Assembly (NCBI GenBank): GCA_019118605.1
Contig: DWYP01000034.1
Coordinates: forward strand, 1-56,239
From: Candidatus Alistipes faecavium
GTDB taxonomy: Bacteria > Bacteroidota > Bacteroidia > Bacteroidales > Rikenellaceae
Reading direction: 5' to 3'
Length of the DNA stretch: 56,239 nt
In this document: in pieces, positions 1-8,334 of the stretch
Position numbering within the stretch: position 1 is the stretch's first letter
Layout: every line of letters starts with the position of its first letter
The notes under the pieces: model-generated
What the model saw: only the letters and a program-made list of their open reading frames with translations
The model's database searches: none
What the model was told of the DNA's origin: nothing
Made by a program: the position numbers and the translations under genes

Positions 1-2
1 TG

Positions 3-10
3 TAAATTTG
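3..10 (+). promoter_or_regulatory. Putative -7 promoter box of the first operon
   Basis: TAAATTTG matches the Bacteroidetes -7 consensus TAnnTTTG. The matching -33 element would lie before the window start. It would give a 5' leader of about 65 nt ahead of the gene starting at 82. Confidence 0.4.
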
Positions 11-81
11 GGTCGCAATATGTGTGCTGGACATAGGGAGTTTTCTGGAAATGCACAAAATTAACAACAAATATTAGTAAA

Positions 82-717
82 ATGAAAAAAATTGCTCAAA
101 TCATTCTTGCCGTAGTCATCATAGGCTTGGTTTATGTTATCTACGTCCAGATCTCGACACCCATTCGTTTCGACCAGGAACTGAAGGACAGAAAGGCTCA
201 GGTCATCGACCGCATCAAGGACATCCGTACAGCCGAGCGCTCTTTCAAATCCAAGTATCAGCGCTTTACGGGCAGCTTCGATACGCTGATCTCCTTCGTG
301 CTCAACGATACCCTCGAACTGGAGCGCAAGATCGTCGACGAGGATGACTCCGTGGCAATGGCCATGCTGAAGAAGTCCGGCAAAAAGAATGTCGAGAAGT
401 TCAAGATCGCCGTGATCGACACGATTTTTGCTCCCAAGAAACTGACGCGCGAGGATGTCGAGAACTTCCGCTATATCCCCTGCACCGACAACAAGGCGCA
501 GTTTATCCTCGAGGCCGGCATCATCTCCACCGAGTCGAAGGTCGTGATCCCGGTTGTCGAGTGCCGCGCTCCCTACAAGGTATTCCTCGATACGATCGCA
601 TACCGTCAGAACGTCATCAACCTCATCGACGACGAAACGAACAACTTTAACCGCTACGCCGGAGTCAAGTTCGGATCCATGGAGGCAGGTAACAATGAGG
701 CCGGTAACTGGGAATAA
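82..717 (+). CDS. Conserved membrane-anchored protein of unknown function
   Basis: This 211-residue protein has one hydrophobic N-terminal segment (about residues 4-22, after KK), then a charged, probably periplasmic domain with no enzyme motif that I recognise. It looks like a membrane-anchored protein found in many Bacteroidales directly before a DUF3822 gene and rsmD, which is the arrangement here. The next gene starts inside its last codons (overlap 695-717), so the two are probably translationally coupled. No function is assigned. The start is an ATG in an AT-rich leader, 72 nt after a putative -7 box. Confidence 0.75.
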   Translation: MKKIAQIILAVVIIGLVYVIYVQISTPIRFDQELKDRKAQVIDRIKDIRTAERSFKSKYQRFTGSFDTLISFVLNDTLELERKIVDEDDSVAMAMLKKSGKKNVEKFKIAVIDTIFAPKKLTREDVENFRYIPCTDNKAQFILEAGIISTESKVVIPVVECRAPYKVFLDTIAYRQNVINLIDDETNNFNRYAGVKFGSMEAGNNEAGNWE

Positions 718-1315
718 TCTTCCGAAAACCATTCGTAAAGTGTCCATTCAGCAGCCGTTGGATGGACACTCTTTTTCACTCCCGGAGCTCCGGGAGCCCC
801 TCGGCGAAGGCGAGGTCGTGGAGGTCGAGATGCTGATGCCCCGTACGATGCTCGCGCCCGCGGCGCTGTGCGACCCCGCGGATCCGGAGCGGGCGCGGGC
901 GTGGTTCGCGGCCTGCGGAATGCCCCTGCGCGACGACGAATGCCTCGTCGCTTCGGAGCCCCGCGACGGGACCGTCGCCCTGATCGCCGCTCGCAGGGAT
1001 GTGGTGTCGCAGCTGCGCGAGACATGGGGCGGAGCGCTGCGCTTCACTGCCCCGCTGCTGCAGGATCCCCCGCAGCGCGAAACGTGTGTGTGGATTCATC
1101 GCACGGCGGGGATGACCTGGGTCAAGGTCTACGACAAGGAGCTGCAGTTTGCCGAGGTGCTGTCTTCGGACGACGACACCGAGCTGCTGTATCTTCTCGA
1201 GCGGCTCGGCGGCCAATTCCCGCTTCGCGACTATACGTTGTACCTCTCCGGTGCGGGCAGCCGGGATGCCCGGCGGCTTGCGGCCAAACGCTTCAAAAAG
1301 GCCATATGCGAATAA
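695..1315 (+). CDS. DUF3822-like protein
   Basis: This 206-residue soluble protein resembles the DUF3822 family, which is found in Bacteroidetes beside rsmD. I chose the ATG at 695 because GGAGG lies at 681-685, nine bases upstream, and because the recognisable family N-terminus (VSIQQPLDGHSFSLPEL) begins just after it; the frame opens further upstream, but only inside the previous gene. It overlaps the preceding gene by 23 bp and the following rsmD by 10 bp, so all three probably form one transcript. The family has been compared with actin-like ATPase folds, but no activity can be read from the sequence. Confidence 0.7.
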   Translation: MRPVTGNNLPKTIRKVSIQQPLDGHSFSLPELREPLGEGEVVEVEMLMPRTMLAPAALCDPADPERARAWFAACGMPLRDDECLVASEPRDGTVALIAARRDVVSQLRETWGGALRFTAPLLQDPPQRETCVWIHRTAGMTWVKVYDKELQFAEVLSSDDDTELLYLLERLGGQFPLRDYTLYLSGAGSRDARRLAAKRFKKAICE

Positions 1316-1842
1316 TCAGCGGCAAATACCGGGGCCGCACGATCGTGCCTCCCCGGAACCTGAAGGCGCGTCCGACGACGGATTTCGCCAAGGAGAACCT
1401 TTTCAACGTCCTCGGGAATATCGTGGACTTCGAGGAGTGCGACGTACTGGATCTCTTTTCGGGAACCGGATCGATCAGCTACGAATTCGCCTCGCGCGGG
1501 GCACGGAGCGTCACGTCGGTGGAGATCAACCCCGTGCATTACAACTTCATCCGCCATACGGCGCAACAGCTGGGATTCGAGCATTTCTATGCGGTCAAGG
1601 CCAACGCCTTCCTCTACCTGAAGAGCTGCACGAAGCAGTTCGACGTGATCTTCTCCGACGCTCCGTACGACCTTGAAGGGAGCGAGGAGGTCATCCGCCA
1701 GGTGCTGGAGCGGGGTCTTCTGCGCGAGGAGGGGCTTCTGATATTCGAGCACTCGAAGAAGATGGATTTTTCCACGTATCCGGAATTCTGGCAATTAAGG
1801 AGTTACGGAAGTGTTCAATTTTCTTTCTTCAAAAAGGGCTGA
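1306..1842 (+). CDS. rsmD: 16S rRNA (guanine(966)-N2)-methyltransferase RsmD
   Basis: This 178-residue class I SAM-dependent methyltransferase would make m2G966 in 16S rRNA on the assembled small subunit. The N-terminus MRIISGKYRGR is typical of the family, and DLFSGTGSISYEFASRGA is the SAM-binding loop. The catalytic motif IV, normally (D/N)PPY, reads D-A-P-Y here (codons at about 1656-1667). The start overlaps the end of the DUF3822-like gene. Length and order of motifs fit RsmD; the motif IV change is the only oddity. Confidence 0.88.
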   Translation: MRIISGKYRGRTIVPPRNLKARPTTDFAKENLFNVLGNIVDFEECDVLDLFSGTGSISYEFASRGARSVTSVEINPVHYNFIRHTAQQLGFEHFYAVKANAFLYLKSCTKQFDVIFSDAPYDLEGSEEVIRQVLERGLLREEGLLIFEHSKKMDFSTYPEFWQLRSYGSVQFSFFKKG

Positions 1843-1847
1843 AAGCG

Positions 1848-1878
1848 TTTGGGGATTTAAAAAAAACATGTATCTTTG
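1848..1878 (+). promoter_or_regulatory. tRNA-Asp promoter (Bacteroidetes type)
   Basis: TTTG at 1848-1851 and TATCTTTG at 1871-1878 are 19 nt apart, a full match to the Bacteroidetes -33/-7 consensus. The tRNA begins 21 nt after the -7 box. Confidence 0.8.
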
Positions 1879-1898
1879 CACTCGCAATACGAAAAACT

Positions 1899-1975
1899 GG
1901 TGCGTTAGTTCAGCTGGTTAGAATACGTGCCTGTCACGCACGGGGTCAGGGGTTCGAGTCCCCTACGCACCGCCA
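1899..1975 (+). tRNA. tRNA-Asp (anticodon GTC), CCA encoded
   Basis: The acceptor stem GGTGCGT/ACGCACC, an anticodon stem CGTGC/GCACG around loop CTGTCAC (anticodon GTC at 1933-1935) and the T arm with GGTTCGAGTCC are all present. The 3' CCA is encoded at 1973-1975. The total length is 77 nt. Confidence 0.97.
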
Positions 1976-2030
1976 GGGAGGGGGCCGGGAAAGGGCAACA
2001 ACAAAACCCGAGGGCCTGCCAAACCAAATG

Positions 2031-2071
2031 AAAGCCTTGTAAACGAAGAGTTTACGAGGCTTTTTGTTTTT
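2031..2071 (+). terminator. Intrinsic terminator after tRNA-Asp
   Basis: A 14 bp stem (2031-2044 with 2050-2063) around a short loop is followed by a T-rich tract (TTGTTTTT). It lies 56 nt after the tRNA. Confidence 0.85.
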
Positions 2072-2164
2072 GGATTATCTGCACGCGAAAGCAAAATACT
2101 ACCGCTCCCGCCTCCCCTGCCCGATCCCGCGGGAACGTCGCACAACTGCCGGAACGCGGATCCC

Positions 2165-2195
2165 TTGCATTTCCCCGATATTTTGATTAACTTTA
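2165..2195 (+). promoter_or_regulatory. Possible aquaporin promoter
   Basis: TTG at 2165-2167 and TAACTTTA at 2188-2195, spaced 20 nt, partly match the Bacteroidetes consensus (the last base of the -7 box differs). This would start the message about 30 nt before the ATG at 2232. Confidence 0.4.
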
Positions 2196-2231
2196 TTGGC
2201 GTATACCGAACGGCCTAAAACTCTCACAAAA

Positions 2232-2915
2232 ATGAAAAAGTACATTGCGGAAATGATCGGGACGATGGTACTCGTCCTGATGGGATGCGGCAGCGCGGCC
2301 TTTGCCGGAAGTGTTGCCGGGACAGTCGGCGCCGGGGTCGGAACGATCGGCGTGGCGCTGGCTTTCGGTCTTGCCGTCGTGGCCATGGCATACACCATCG
2401 GCAACATTTCGGGTTGCCATATCAACCCTGCCATCACACTGGGTGTCTTCCTCTCGGGGCGCATGGGCGGAAAAGAGGCCGCATGTTACATGATTTTCCA
2501 GGTGCTCGGAGCCATCCTCGGCTCGGCAATCCTCTACGCGCTGGTCTCGAGCGGCATGAACGGCGGCCCGACAGCTACTGGCGCCAACAGTTTCGGCGAA
2601 GGATTGATGCTCCAGGCATTCATCGCCGAAGCGGTATTCACGTTCGTGTTCGTCCTGGTGGTTTTGGGTGCCACGGATCCCAAACACGGAGCCGGCAATC
2701 TTGCGGGTCTCGCCATCGGCCTGACACTGGTTCTGGTGCATATCGTTTGCATCCCGATTACGGGAACGTCGGTTAACCCGGCCCGTTCGATCGGCCCGGC
2801 ATTGTTTGAGGGCGGCGCTGCGTTGTCGCAGCTGTGGCTTTTCATCGTCGCGCCGTTTGTCGGGGCGGCGCTCAGTGCCGGAGTCTGGAAGATCTTTTCC
2901 GGCAAACAGGCCTGA
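2232..2915 (+). CDS. aqpZ: Aquaporin Z family water channel
   Basis: This 227-residue integral membrane protein has six hydrophobic segments and the two half-membrane NPA loops of the MIP family: HINPAIT in the first half and SVNPARS in the second. The Arg after the second NPA is the selectivity-filter arginine. The length matches AqpZ (about 230 residues) and not the longer glycerol facilitators, so fast water flux across the inner membrane is the likely role. I chose the ATG at 2232, because the upstream extension of the frame is not hydrophobic and lacks an ATG. It is a single-gene transcript between two terminators. Confidence 0.92.
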   Translation: MKKYIAEMIGTMVLVLMGCGSAAFAGSVAGTVGAGVGTIGVALAFGLAVVAMAYTIGNISGCHINPAITLGVFLSGRMGGKEAACYMIFQVLGAILGSAILYALVSSGMNGGPTATGANSFGEGLMLQAFIAEAVFTFVFVLVVLGATDPKHGAGNLAGLAIGLTLVLVHIVCIPITGTSVNPARSIGPALFEGGAALSQLWLFIVAPFVGAALSAGVWKIFSGKQA

Positions 2916-2940
2916 TGCCCGACGTCTGTCGGCAACACTC

Positions 2941-2980
2941 CATCCCCCGTCCTGCGTTCGGTGACGGGGGATGCCGTTTT
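2941..2980 (+). terminator. Intrinsic terminator after aqpZ
   Basis: An 11 bp GC-rich stem (2941-2951 with 2963-2973) is followed by CCGTTTT. It starts 25 nt after the aqpZ stop. Confidence 0.8.
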
Positions 2981-3058
2981 ATGGCCGCGGCAGGTCGTCG
3001 CGCTCCCTGCCGCGGTGGGTGCCAATGTCGGCGGAAGCCGCCGCTTCGGGCGGAATGC

Positions 3059-3092
3059 AAAACGGGACGGCCCGCAAGAGACCGTCCCGTTT
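3059..3092 (-). terminator. Intrinsic terminator of the phosphoesterase gene
   Basis: Inverted repeat with arms AACGGGACGG at 3061-3070 and its complement at 3082-3091, read on the minus strand, ends in GTTTTGC. It follows the stop of the minus-strand gene by about 20 nt. Confidence 0.75.
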
Positions 3093-3109
3093 CGTGTCCG
3101 GAGAATCAA

Positions 3110-4627
3110 TCAGTCGCCCGTGACGATCACCCGGGTGTCGGAGATCCGCACGGCGGCGTCCGAAGTCGTATCCCGGGCCTCGAGGCGCAGCGTATGGGCT
3201 CCCGGGGCCGTATCTGCGGGCAGCTGCCCCATCCATACATGCGGGGAAGGGGTCGCCCTGTGCGGCGACGGATGGGCCTGCAAGGGCTTGCGGAGCCCCA
3301 GCCTTTGGCGTTGGCGCGAACGCAGGACGCTCGGCGCCGGGATCTTCGCGCGTGTGAGCGTCTGCCACGGCCCCTCGTCGAGCTGCATCCGCACCTCGGT
3401 GTCGGGGCCTCCGGCAAAGAGGTTCACGACGACCGTCCCCCGGGGAAGCGCCGCAAGTTCCTCGATGCTCCGATCCTCGGGATCGCTGCCGGCAATCCAT
3501 ACGTCGGCCTGCCGCGAGGCATCGAGTCCTATCCCCTTGAATCGGAACCTGTAACCGTCTCCGTCGAAGTCGATGCGGAAATAGTTGCGCGGCGTGCCGC
3601 ACGGCTGCAGGGAGAGCGGAACCCCGTCGAGATCCTCCTCCCCTGTCCACAACAGCCCGCAGACGGCTCCGGCCGTCAGCTCCTGCACTTGTGCAGAGTG
3701 CCGCGTGCGGAAGGTCGCATGGGCATGTCCCGAGAGGATCAGGCACCGCCGTCCTTCGAGCAGCGACAGCACCTCCGCGCGGTTCTCGGTCGCGGACATC
3801 GGGATATGCTGCGCGATGACCACGAGCCGCTCCTGCGGAACCTGCCGGAGGTCGTTGCGCAGGAAGCGCAGCTGCCGCTCGGTGAGCCTTCCGGTGTATC
3901 CGCGGCGGCCCTGGGTGAGCACGTTGTTGAAAACGACGAAATGCACCTCCCCGTGGTTGAAAGCATACGTATCGGCTCCGAAAAGCGTATTGTAGCGCTC
4001 CAGCGTGCGGATGCTGTCCATGTCGCGGTCGTGGTTGCCCGGAAGCGTCCACGACGCCATGGGCAGCTGTCCGGCCAGCGAAGCGAAAAGTTCGAGCATT
4101 TCGCAGTTGTCGTTCACCTGATCGCCCAGAAACAGGGCAAAATCCAGCTCCCGCTCCGCAGCGGCTTCCGAGAAGAAGCTCCGGGCCGCATAGCCTGCCT
4201 GAAGCGAGTCCCCGAACTGCACGTCGCCGACCGCCGCGATGCTGAAGCGTGCGGGAGCGTCGCGGCGCACCAGCCCGAAGTCGCAGCCGCACGACTGCGG
4301 AACCTCCGCGAAGTAGCGGAAGCGGGCGTTGCGGATCGCACCGCCGGGAAAGTCATACTCGGCGGGGAGAATGGGAAACACGCTGCCGTGCGGGGCGAGC
4401 GGAAGGGTGAAACGCCCGTGGCGGTCGGTCATGACGACGGTATCGCCGTTCGAGACGGGAATGCCGCGCAGGGGGCGTTCCCCGCGGTCGCGGAGTCCGT
4501 TTGCGTTGCGGTCGAGGAACACCGTGCCCGAGCACGGCTTCGGCGGAGGTGTGGCGGACGGTTGTGCGGCGGCTCTTCCCGGGAGGAGCAGCGCCGCGGA
4601 CGCAAGGAGTGCGAAAATGGCTTTCAT
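3110..4627 (-). CDS. Secreted calcineurin-like metallophosphoesterase with MetallophosN/C domains
   Basis: The 505-residue product starts with a signal peptide (cleavage near AAAQ, about residue 21). A short beta-rich domain follows, with the SdrD/MetallophosN-like pattern GTVFLDRNANGLRDRGE. The catalytic domain shows the calcineurin-type metal ligands in order: GDVQFGDS (Gln where most members have His), GDQVND, GNHD, QHIPM and GHAH. A C-terminal beta domain of about 150 residues matches the MetallophosC layout. It probably hydrolyses phosphate esters in the periplasm or at the surface; the substrate cannot be read. It stands alone on the minus strand with its own terminator. Confidence 0.85.
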   Translation of the reverse strand: MKAIFALLASAALLLPGRAAAQPSATPPPKPCSGTVFLDRNANGLRDRGERPLRGIPVSNGDTVVMTDRHGRFTLPLAPHGSVFPILPAEYDFPGGAIRNARFRYFAEVPQSCGCDFGLVRRDAPARFSIAAVGDVQFGDSLQAGYAARSFFSEAAAERELDFALFLGDQVNDNCEMLELFASLAGQLPMASWTLPGNHDRDMDSIRTLERYNTLFGADTYAFNHGEVHFVVFNNVLTQGRRGYTGRLTERQLRFLRNDLRQVPQERLVVIAQHIPMSATENRAEVLSLLEGRRCLILSGHAHATFRTRHSAQVQELTAGAVCGLLWTGEEDLDGVPLSLQPCGTPRNYFRIDFDGDGYRFRFKGIGLDASRQADVWIAGSDPEDRSIEELAALPRGTVVVNLFAGGPDTEVRMQLDEGPWQTLTRAKIPAPSVLRSRQRQRLGLRKPLQAHPSPHRATPSPHVWMGQLPADTAPGAHTLRLEARDTTSDAAVRISDTRVIVTGD

Positions 4628-4677
4628 GCGAATGGGGGTCGTTGGCGTCTTGACGCGGTTTGACGTTCTATTGAAAG

Positions 4678-4702
4678 GATGCGGGCCTTGCGGGCCCGCA
4701 TC
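4678..4702 (-). terminator. Hairpin terminator of the susCD-like operon
   Basis: A perfect 10 bp stem (4678-4687 with 4693-4702) lies about 80 nt after the last gene of the minus-strand operon. The downstream tract (CTTTCAAT on the minus strand) is only moderately T-rich. Confidence 0.6.
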
Positions 4703-4782
4703 CTGAATGATGCCGCATCGGCTTCGGATCCGGCACGTATTTCACGTCGGGATCCGTCCGGTGCGGAATATGGCCGCTCGTG

Positions 4783-6294
4783 TTACTCGGCGGTGGCCAG
4801 CTTGTAGAGGACCAGCTTTCCGGGAGTGATCACGGTTCCCGTCGACATGTCGATATCGTTGCTGACCGTATAGGCCAGATAGGCCGTGCCGTCGGGAGCG
4901 AACTTGATGTCGAAATCCTCAGCCTCGTCGGTGCTGATCTGTACCGGGGCGCCCCAGTCCTTGGTCGTGTCGTCAAGCGATACGACCTGCAGCTGCGCGG
5001 CATCGTCGGCTTTCTTGTAGACGAGGTAGAGTTTTCCCAGCGGGCTGATGGCTACGCGGCAGTAGCGGCCGGCAATGGATCCCACGGGAGCAATGGCGCT
5101 TCCGACAAGCGATACCTCCTGGGTTGCGGCATTGATCTTCAGTACCTGCGGGGAGTACATGTACGTAATGGCAGCGTACATGTTCCCTTCGTCGTCAACT
5201 ACCATGTTGGGGCCGATGCCGTTGATGGGGAAATCCTGGAACGTTCCGTCGCCCGATGCGCTGGGATAGGAGTATGCCTCAAGGATCGTCGACCACGTGT
5301 TGTTCGCGTATTTGTAGAAGGAGACGGACATGGGCGATACGGGATTGCTGACCATGAGATAGAGCGTGTTGTCCTTCTCATAGGCGATGGGCCAGTAGCC
5401 TCTGTTGAGCGGACGGTTGGGAATGGCCTGATCGGTTGTCCAGGCGCCGCCCGACAGGGTCGTCATGTTGATCTCGCGGCGCGGAACGTTCGTCCCTGCC
5501 TTGTCGTTGGAGGAGAAGACGAACATTTTGCCGTCGACATCGCAGATGGCATGGCCTACATAGGCGTTCGGCTTCTGAGTGGTGACATTCTCGCGGTTCC
5601 ACTTTCCGCCCGTATAGGTGACGATGCCTCCGGCTCGTTCGGATGAGGTCTCCACATAGTCCTGGAAGAAGATATAGGGCTGTCCGGACTTGTTGTATCC
5701 GAAAGCGATATAGTTGCTGTTGCCGGCATATGCCGTTTCGGAAGACAGCGACGAGCCGTCGAGTTTCGCATAGAGGATCGGGCCCTGGGCATCTTCCGCG
5801 CTGCGGACTTGAATGGCGAATCCGGGCTGGTTGTCCGTCGGGTCGATGGCCATACGGAATTCGTTCGTCGCCAGTTCCGTCTCGGAGACCTTCTGCCAGG
5901 TTGCCTCGGGCAGTTCGCCGACGGTCACCGTGTAGAGGGCATTCTTCTTTCCGAAGGTCACCAGATAATCCACCGCAACGCTGAAGTCATTGGCCGTCGT
6001 GCCGCTGACCTGCTCCGTGCCGTTGACTGTCACGACGGTGCCTTCCTGTTCCACTTCGAAGGTTGCGATCAGCGAGCTCACGTCCGTTCCGGCCGGAACC
6101 TGCACGCTGATTTTCGAATCCGTGATCGTGCCGGTGTAGTCCTTGAGCAGGAAGTCGGCGTTCTTCTCGGCGCTGAATACGAACGAGGTGATCCGGGCTT
6201 CGCCGACCGGGCCTTCGTCTTCGGTCTTGTCGCTTTCGCAGCCGACGGCAAACAGTACCGTCATGCTGCATAACATCCAGAAAATCTTTTTCAT
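4783..6294 (-). CDS. Surface lipoprotein with DUF5018-like N-domain and predicted beta-propeller
   Basis: This 503-residue protein has a lipoprotein signal (FAVGC, lipidated Cys 19) followed by an acidic stretch (ESDKTEDE) of the kind that exports Bacteroidetes lipoproteins to the cell surface. Residues about 33-125 form an Ig-like module (ITSFVFSAEKNADF..., ending in YTVTV) seen in many SusE-position proteins. The remainder contains repeated strands with aromatic and Asp-Gly turns that suggest a propeller; this is an inference. It is the last gene of the operon with SusC, SusD and a small lipoprotein, 25 bp after its neighbour, and probably helps capture the ligand of that transporter. Confidence 0.7.
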   Translation of the reverse strand: MKKIFWMLCSMTVLFAVGCESDKTEDEGPVGEARITSFVFSAEKNADFLLKDYTGTITDSKISVQVPAGTDVSSLIATFEVEQEGTVVTVNGTEQVSGTTANDFSVAVDYLVTFGKKNALYTVTVGELPEATWQKVSETELATNEFRMAIDPTDNQPGFAIQVRSAEDAQGPILYAKLDGSSLSSETAYAGNSNYIAFGYNKSGQPYIFFQDYVETSSERAGGIVTYTGGKWNRENVTTQKPNAYVGHAICDVDGKMFVFSSNDKAGTNVPRREINMTTLSGGAWTTDQAIPNRPLNRGYWPIAYEKDNTLYLMVSNPVSPMSVSFYKYANNTWSTILEAYSYPSASGDGTFQDFPINGIGPNMVVDDEGNMYAAITYMYSPQVLKINAATQEVSLVGSAIAPVGSIAGRYCRVAISPLGKLYLVYKKADDAAQLQVVSLDDTTKDWGAPVQISTDEAEDFDIKFAPDGTAYLAYTVSNDIDMSTGTVITPGKLVLYKLATAE

Positions 6295-6319
6295 AGTCGT
6301 TGTTATTAAAGGTGAGTGA

Positions 6320-6796
6320 TCAGTTGTTTATCTTGCGTATCGTGTGCTGCCGCGACATCTCGTCCGGACCGGGGAATCCGTTCGTGAAGCCGAGGCTGTT
6401 TGATTCGATGCGGATGGTAACCGTGTTGTCCTTCGAGGTGTCTATCTCGTTGGGAAGCCAGCGGATGCGGATCGGAACCGAATAGACCCCCGCAGGGATC
6501 ACAACCTGGCTGCCCGTGGTCACGCGTTCGAAATCCACCCCTTCGGTGAGCCCGTTCCCGACGGTGAAGGAGTAGTCGACGACGAGATTCTCCTCGAGGC
6601 TTTTCGAACTGAGGCAGACGTTGTAGGTTCGGACGACTGTGGCCTGCGACGAGACGGTCGAGGTTGCGGCATAGCTGGTGTCGTCGGCCTGAATGACGTA
6701 GACAAAGGGATGGTCATAGGGCTCCTCCTTCTCGCACGCCCCGAGGAGCAGTACGGCGGCCGCCGCAAAGAGCAGGTATTTCATGTTTCGGATCAT
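6320..6796 (-). CDS. Small surface lipoprotein (DUF4843/DUF1735-like)
   Basis: This is a protein of up to 158 residues with lipobox LLGAC and an acidic CEKEEP start of the mature protein. The body has the pattern ...GVDFERV....VVIPAGVYSVPIRIRW..., which is the Ig-like/Calx-beta-like repeat found in DUF4843 and DUF1735 lipoproteins at the SusE position. A second ATG at 6784 (MKYLLFAAAAVLLL) would give a more usual signal peptide and may be the true start. It lies 21 bp after susD and 25 bp before the next lipoprotein gene. It probably acts as a ligand-binding accessory to the SusCD complex; the ligand is unknown. Confidence 0.7.
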   Translation of the reverse strand: MIRNMKYLLFAAAAVLLLGACEKEEPYDHPFVYVIQADDTSYAATSTVSSQATVVRTYNVCLSSKSLEENLVVDYSFTVGNGLTEGVDFERVTTGSQVVIPAGVYSVPIRIRWLPNEIDTSKDNTVTIRIESNSLGFTNGFPGPDEMSRQHTIRKINN

Positions 6797-6817
6797 GGGT
6801 TCGAAGAGTTTTGGCGT

Positions 6818-8323
6818 TTAGTTTTCCGTGGCTCCGACATATCCGGGATTCTGCTTCATGGCCCCGTTGGAGTCGATCTCCAGCTGGCAGATGGGAAGCA
6901 CGAACCGGTAGTCGGGATAATCGATGCGGGTGGTTTTGGCCGTGGTGGAGGCGTCGCGGACCAGATTCTGGTGGCGACGGGTAATGTCCGTCAGCCGGTG
7001 CCCCTCGAAGCAGAGCTCGCGCATGCGCTCCTTCTCGATCAGGGCATTCATCTCTTCCTTCCCGGCGTATGTCAGCGTGACCTGCGAGACATCCTTTCCC
7101 GTGGCGCGGGCGATCAGGGCCTTCAGGTCGGCGGCGGCGCCCTCCAGGTCGGGCGTCGCGCGGTTGCAGAGCGCCTCGGCGCGGATCAGGTACATCTCCG
7201 AGCAGCGCAGCACGAAGGGATCGACATGGCCGTAAAGGCCCTTGTTGTCCACGAGGTACTTCTCGTTGATGTAGTATTTCACGCAGGCGTCCATCTCGAT
7301 TCCGTGCAGCAGGTCGTCATACCCCTCGTAGACGGGGTCGTAATGCAGCAGGCGCTTGCCGCGCAGGTCATCCGGATCGTCGAACAGCGCGAGGAGCGTC
7401 TGCGACGGAACGGCGCTCGGCTGGTTGGTGGGATCGTACAGGCTGGACAGCGAGGAGGTCTTCTCGTATCCGCTCAGGCGCAGGATCGACTCCTTGCCCG
7501 GATTCCCCTCCGGATAGCGGAACATCATCTCGTATTCGGCATAAGGCGTGAGCGGCACTTCGGCAATCACCTCCGAGGCATACTTCTCGGCCTCTTCGTA
7601 GTTGCCCATGTAGAGGTACACGCGTGCCAGCAGGGCCCGGCATGCACGGTCCGAGACGTAGTAGACCTCCTTTCCCCCGGTCCGGGGATCCCCCTCGGCA
7701 AGGAGCTTCCGGGCGTTTCCGAGGTCTTCGAGGATCTGCGTGTAGGTGGCCTTCAGCGTCGGGCGTGCGACCGTGGCGTTGAACGACAACGGCTGTGTGG
7801 GGGTCGGGATGCCCATATGCGACGCATCGTCCGTGTAGGTGTAGTTCTGGGAGTAAACCTTGCTGAGCTCCAGGAACATGAGCGCCCGGATAAAATAGGC
7901 TTCCCCGAGAATCCGGTCGATCTTCTTCGCGTCGTCGGGATACGACTCCTTCAACTTGGGCCCGAAATGGAGGATATTGTTGGCGTTGGTCACCACGTTG
8001 TAGGCCGCCTTCCACAGCAGCCGCGGATATCCTGCGTTGTCCTCGGGAAGGGCCTGGAATTCGAAGATGTCGGTCTGGAGCTCCGAAGCGTTGGGCGTCA
8101 GATCCACCAGGTCGCTGGCCAGATCCGCATAGTTCATGTAGTCGTCGTAGTAGTTGAACGTCTCGCTGTAGAGTCCGTCCAGGGCACTTTCCAGCCCCGA
8201 AAGTTCGGCGAAGAAACTCTCGGTAGAGCTTTTCCCGATGTTGTCCACCTCGAGGAACTTGCTGCATCCGGTTGCCCCGGCCAGCAGCAGCGCAAACGTC
8301 AGTATGTTGTGGTATCGTGTCAT
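6818..8323 (-). CDS. SusD/RagB family outer-membrane lipoprotein
   Basis: 501 residues from the chosen ATG at 8323 (MTRYHNILTFALLLAGATGC). The frame is open further upstream into susC, but that extension is not signal-like. The lipobox is followed by SKFLEVDNIGKSS, the standard start of mature SusD proteins, and the helical TPR-type core (YFIRALMFLELSKVYS, RACRALLARVYLYMGNYEEAEKYA) is clear, as is the C-terminal RMRELCFEGHRLTDITRR segment. It forms the lid of the SusC transporter encoded 11 bp upstream. The ligand cannot be read from the sequence. Confidence 0.93.
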   Translation of the reverse strand: MTRYHNILTFALLLAGATGCSKFLEVDNIGKSSTESFFAELSGLESALDGLYSETFNYYDDYMNYADLASDLVDLTPNASELQTDIFEFQALPEDNAGYPRLLWKAAYNVVTNANNILHFGPKLKESYPDDAKKIDRILGEAYFIRALMFLELSKVYSQNYTYTDDASHMGIPTPTQPLSFNATVARPTLKATYTQILEDLGNARKLLAEGDPRTGGKEVYYVSDRACRALLARVYLYMGNYEEAEKYASEVIAEVPLTPYAEYEMMFRYPEGNPGKESILRLSGYEKTSSLSSLYDPTNQPSAVPSQTLLALFDDPDDLRGKRLLHYDPVYEGYDDLLHGIEMDACVKYYINEKYLVDNKGLYGHVDPFVLRCSEMYLIRAEALCNRATPDLEGAAADLKALIARATGKDVSQVTLTYAGKEEMNALIEKERMRELCFEGHRLTDITRRHQNLVRDASTTAKTTRIDYPDYRFVLPICQLEIDSNGAMKQNPGYVGATEN

Positions 8324-8334
8324 AATCGTCACTG

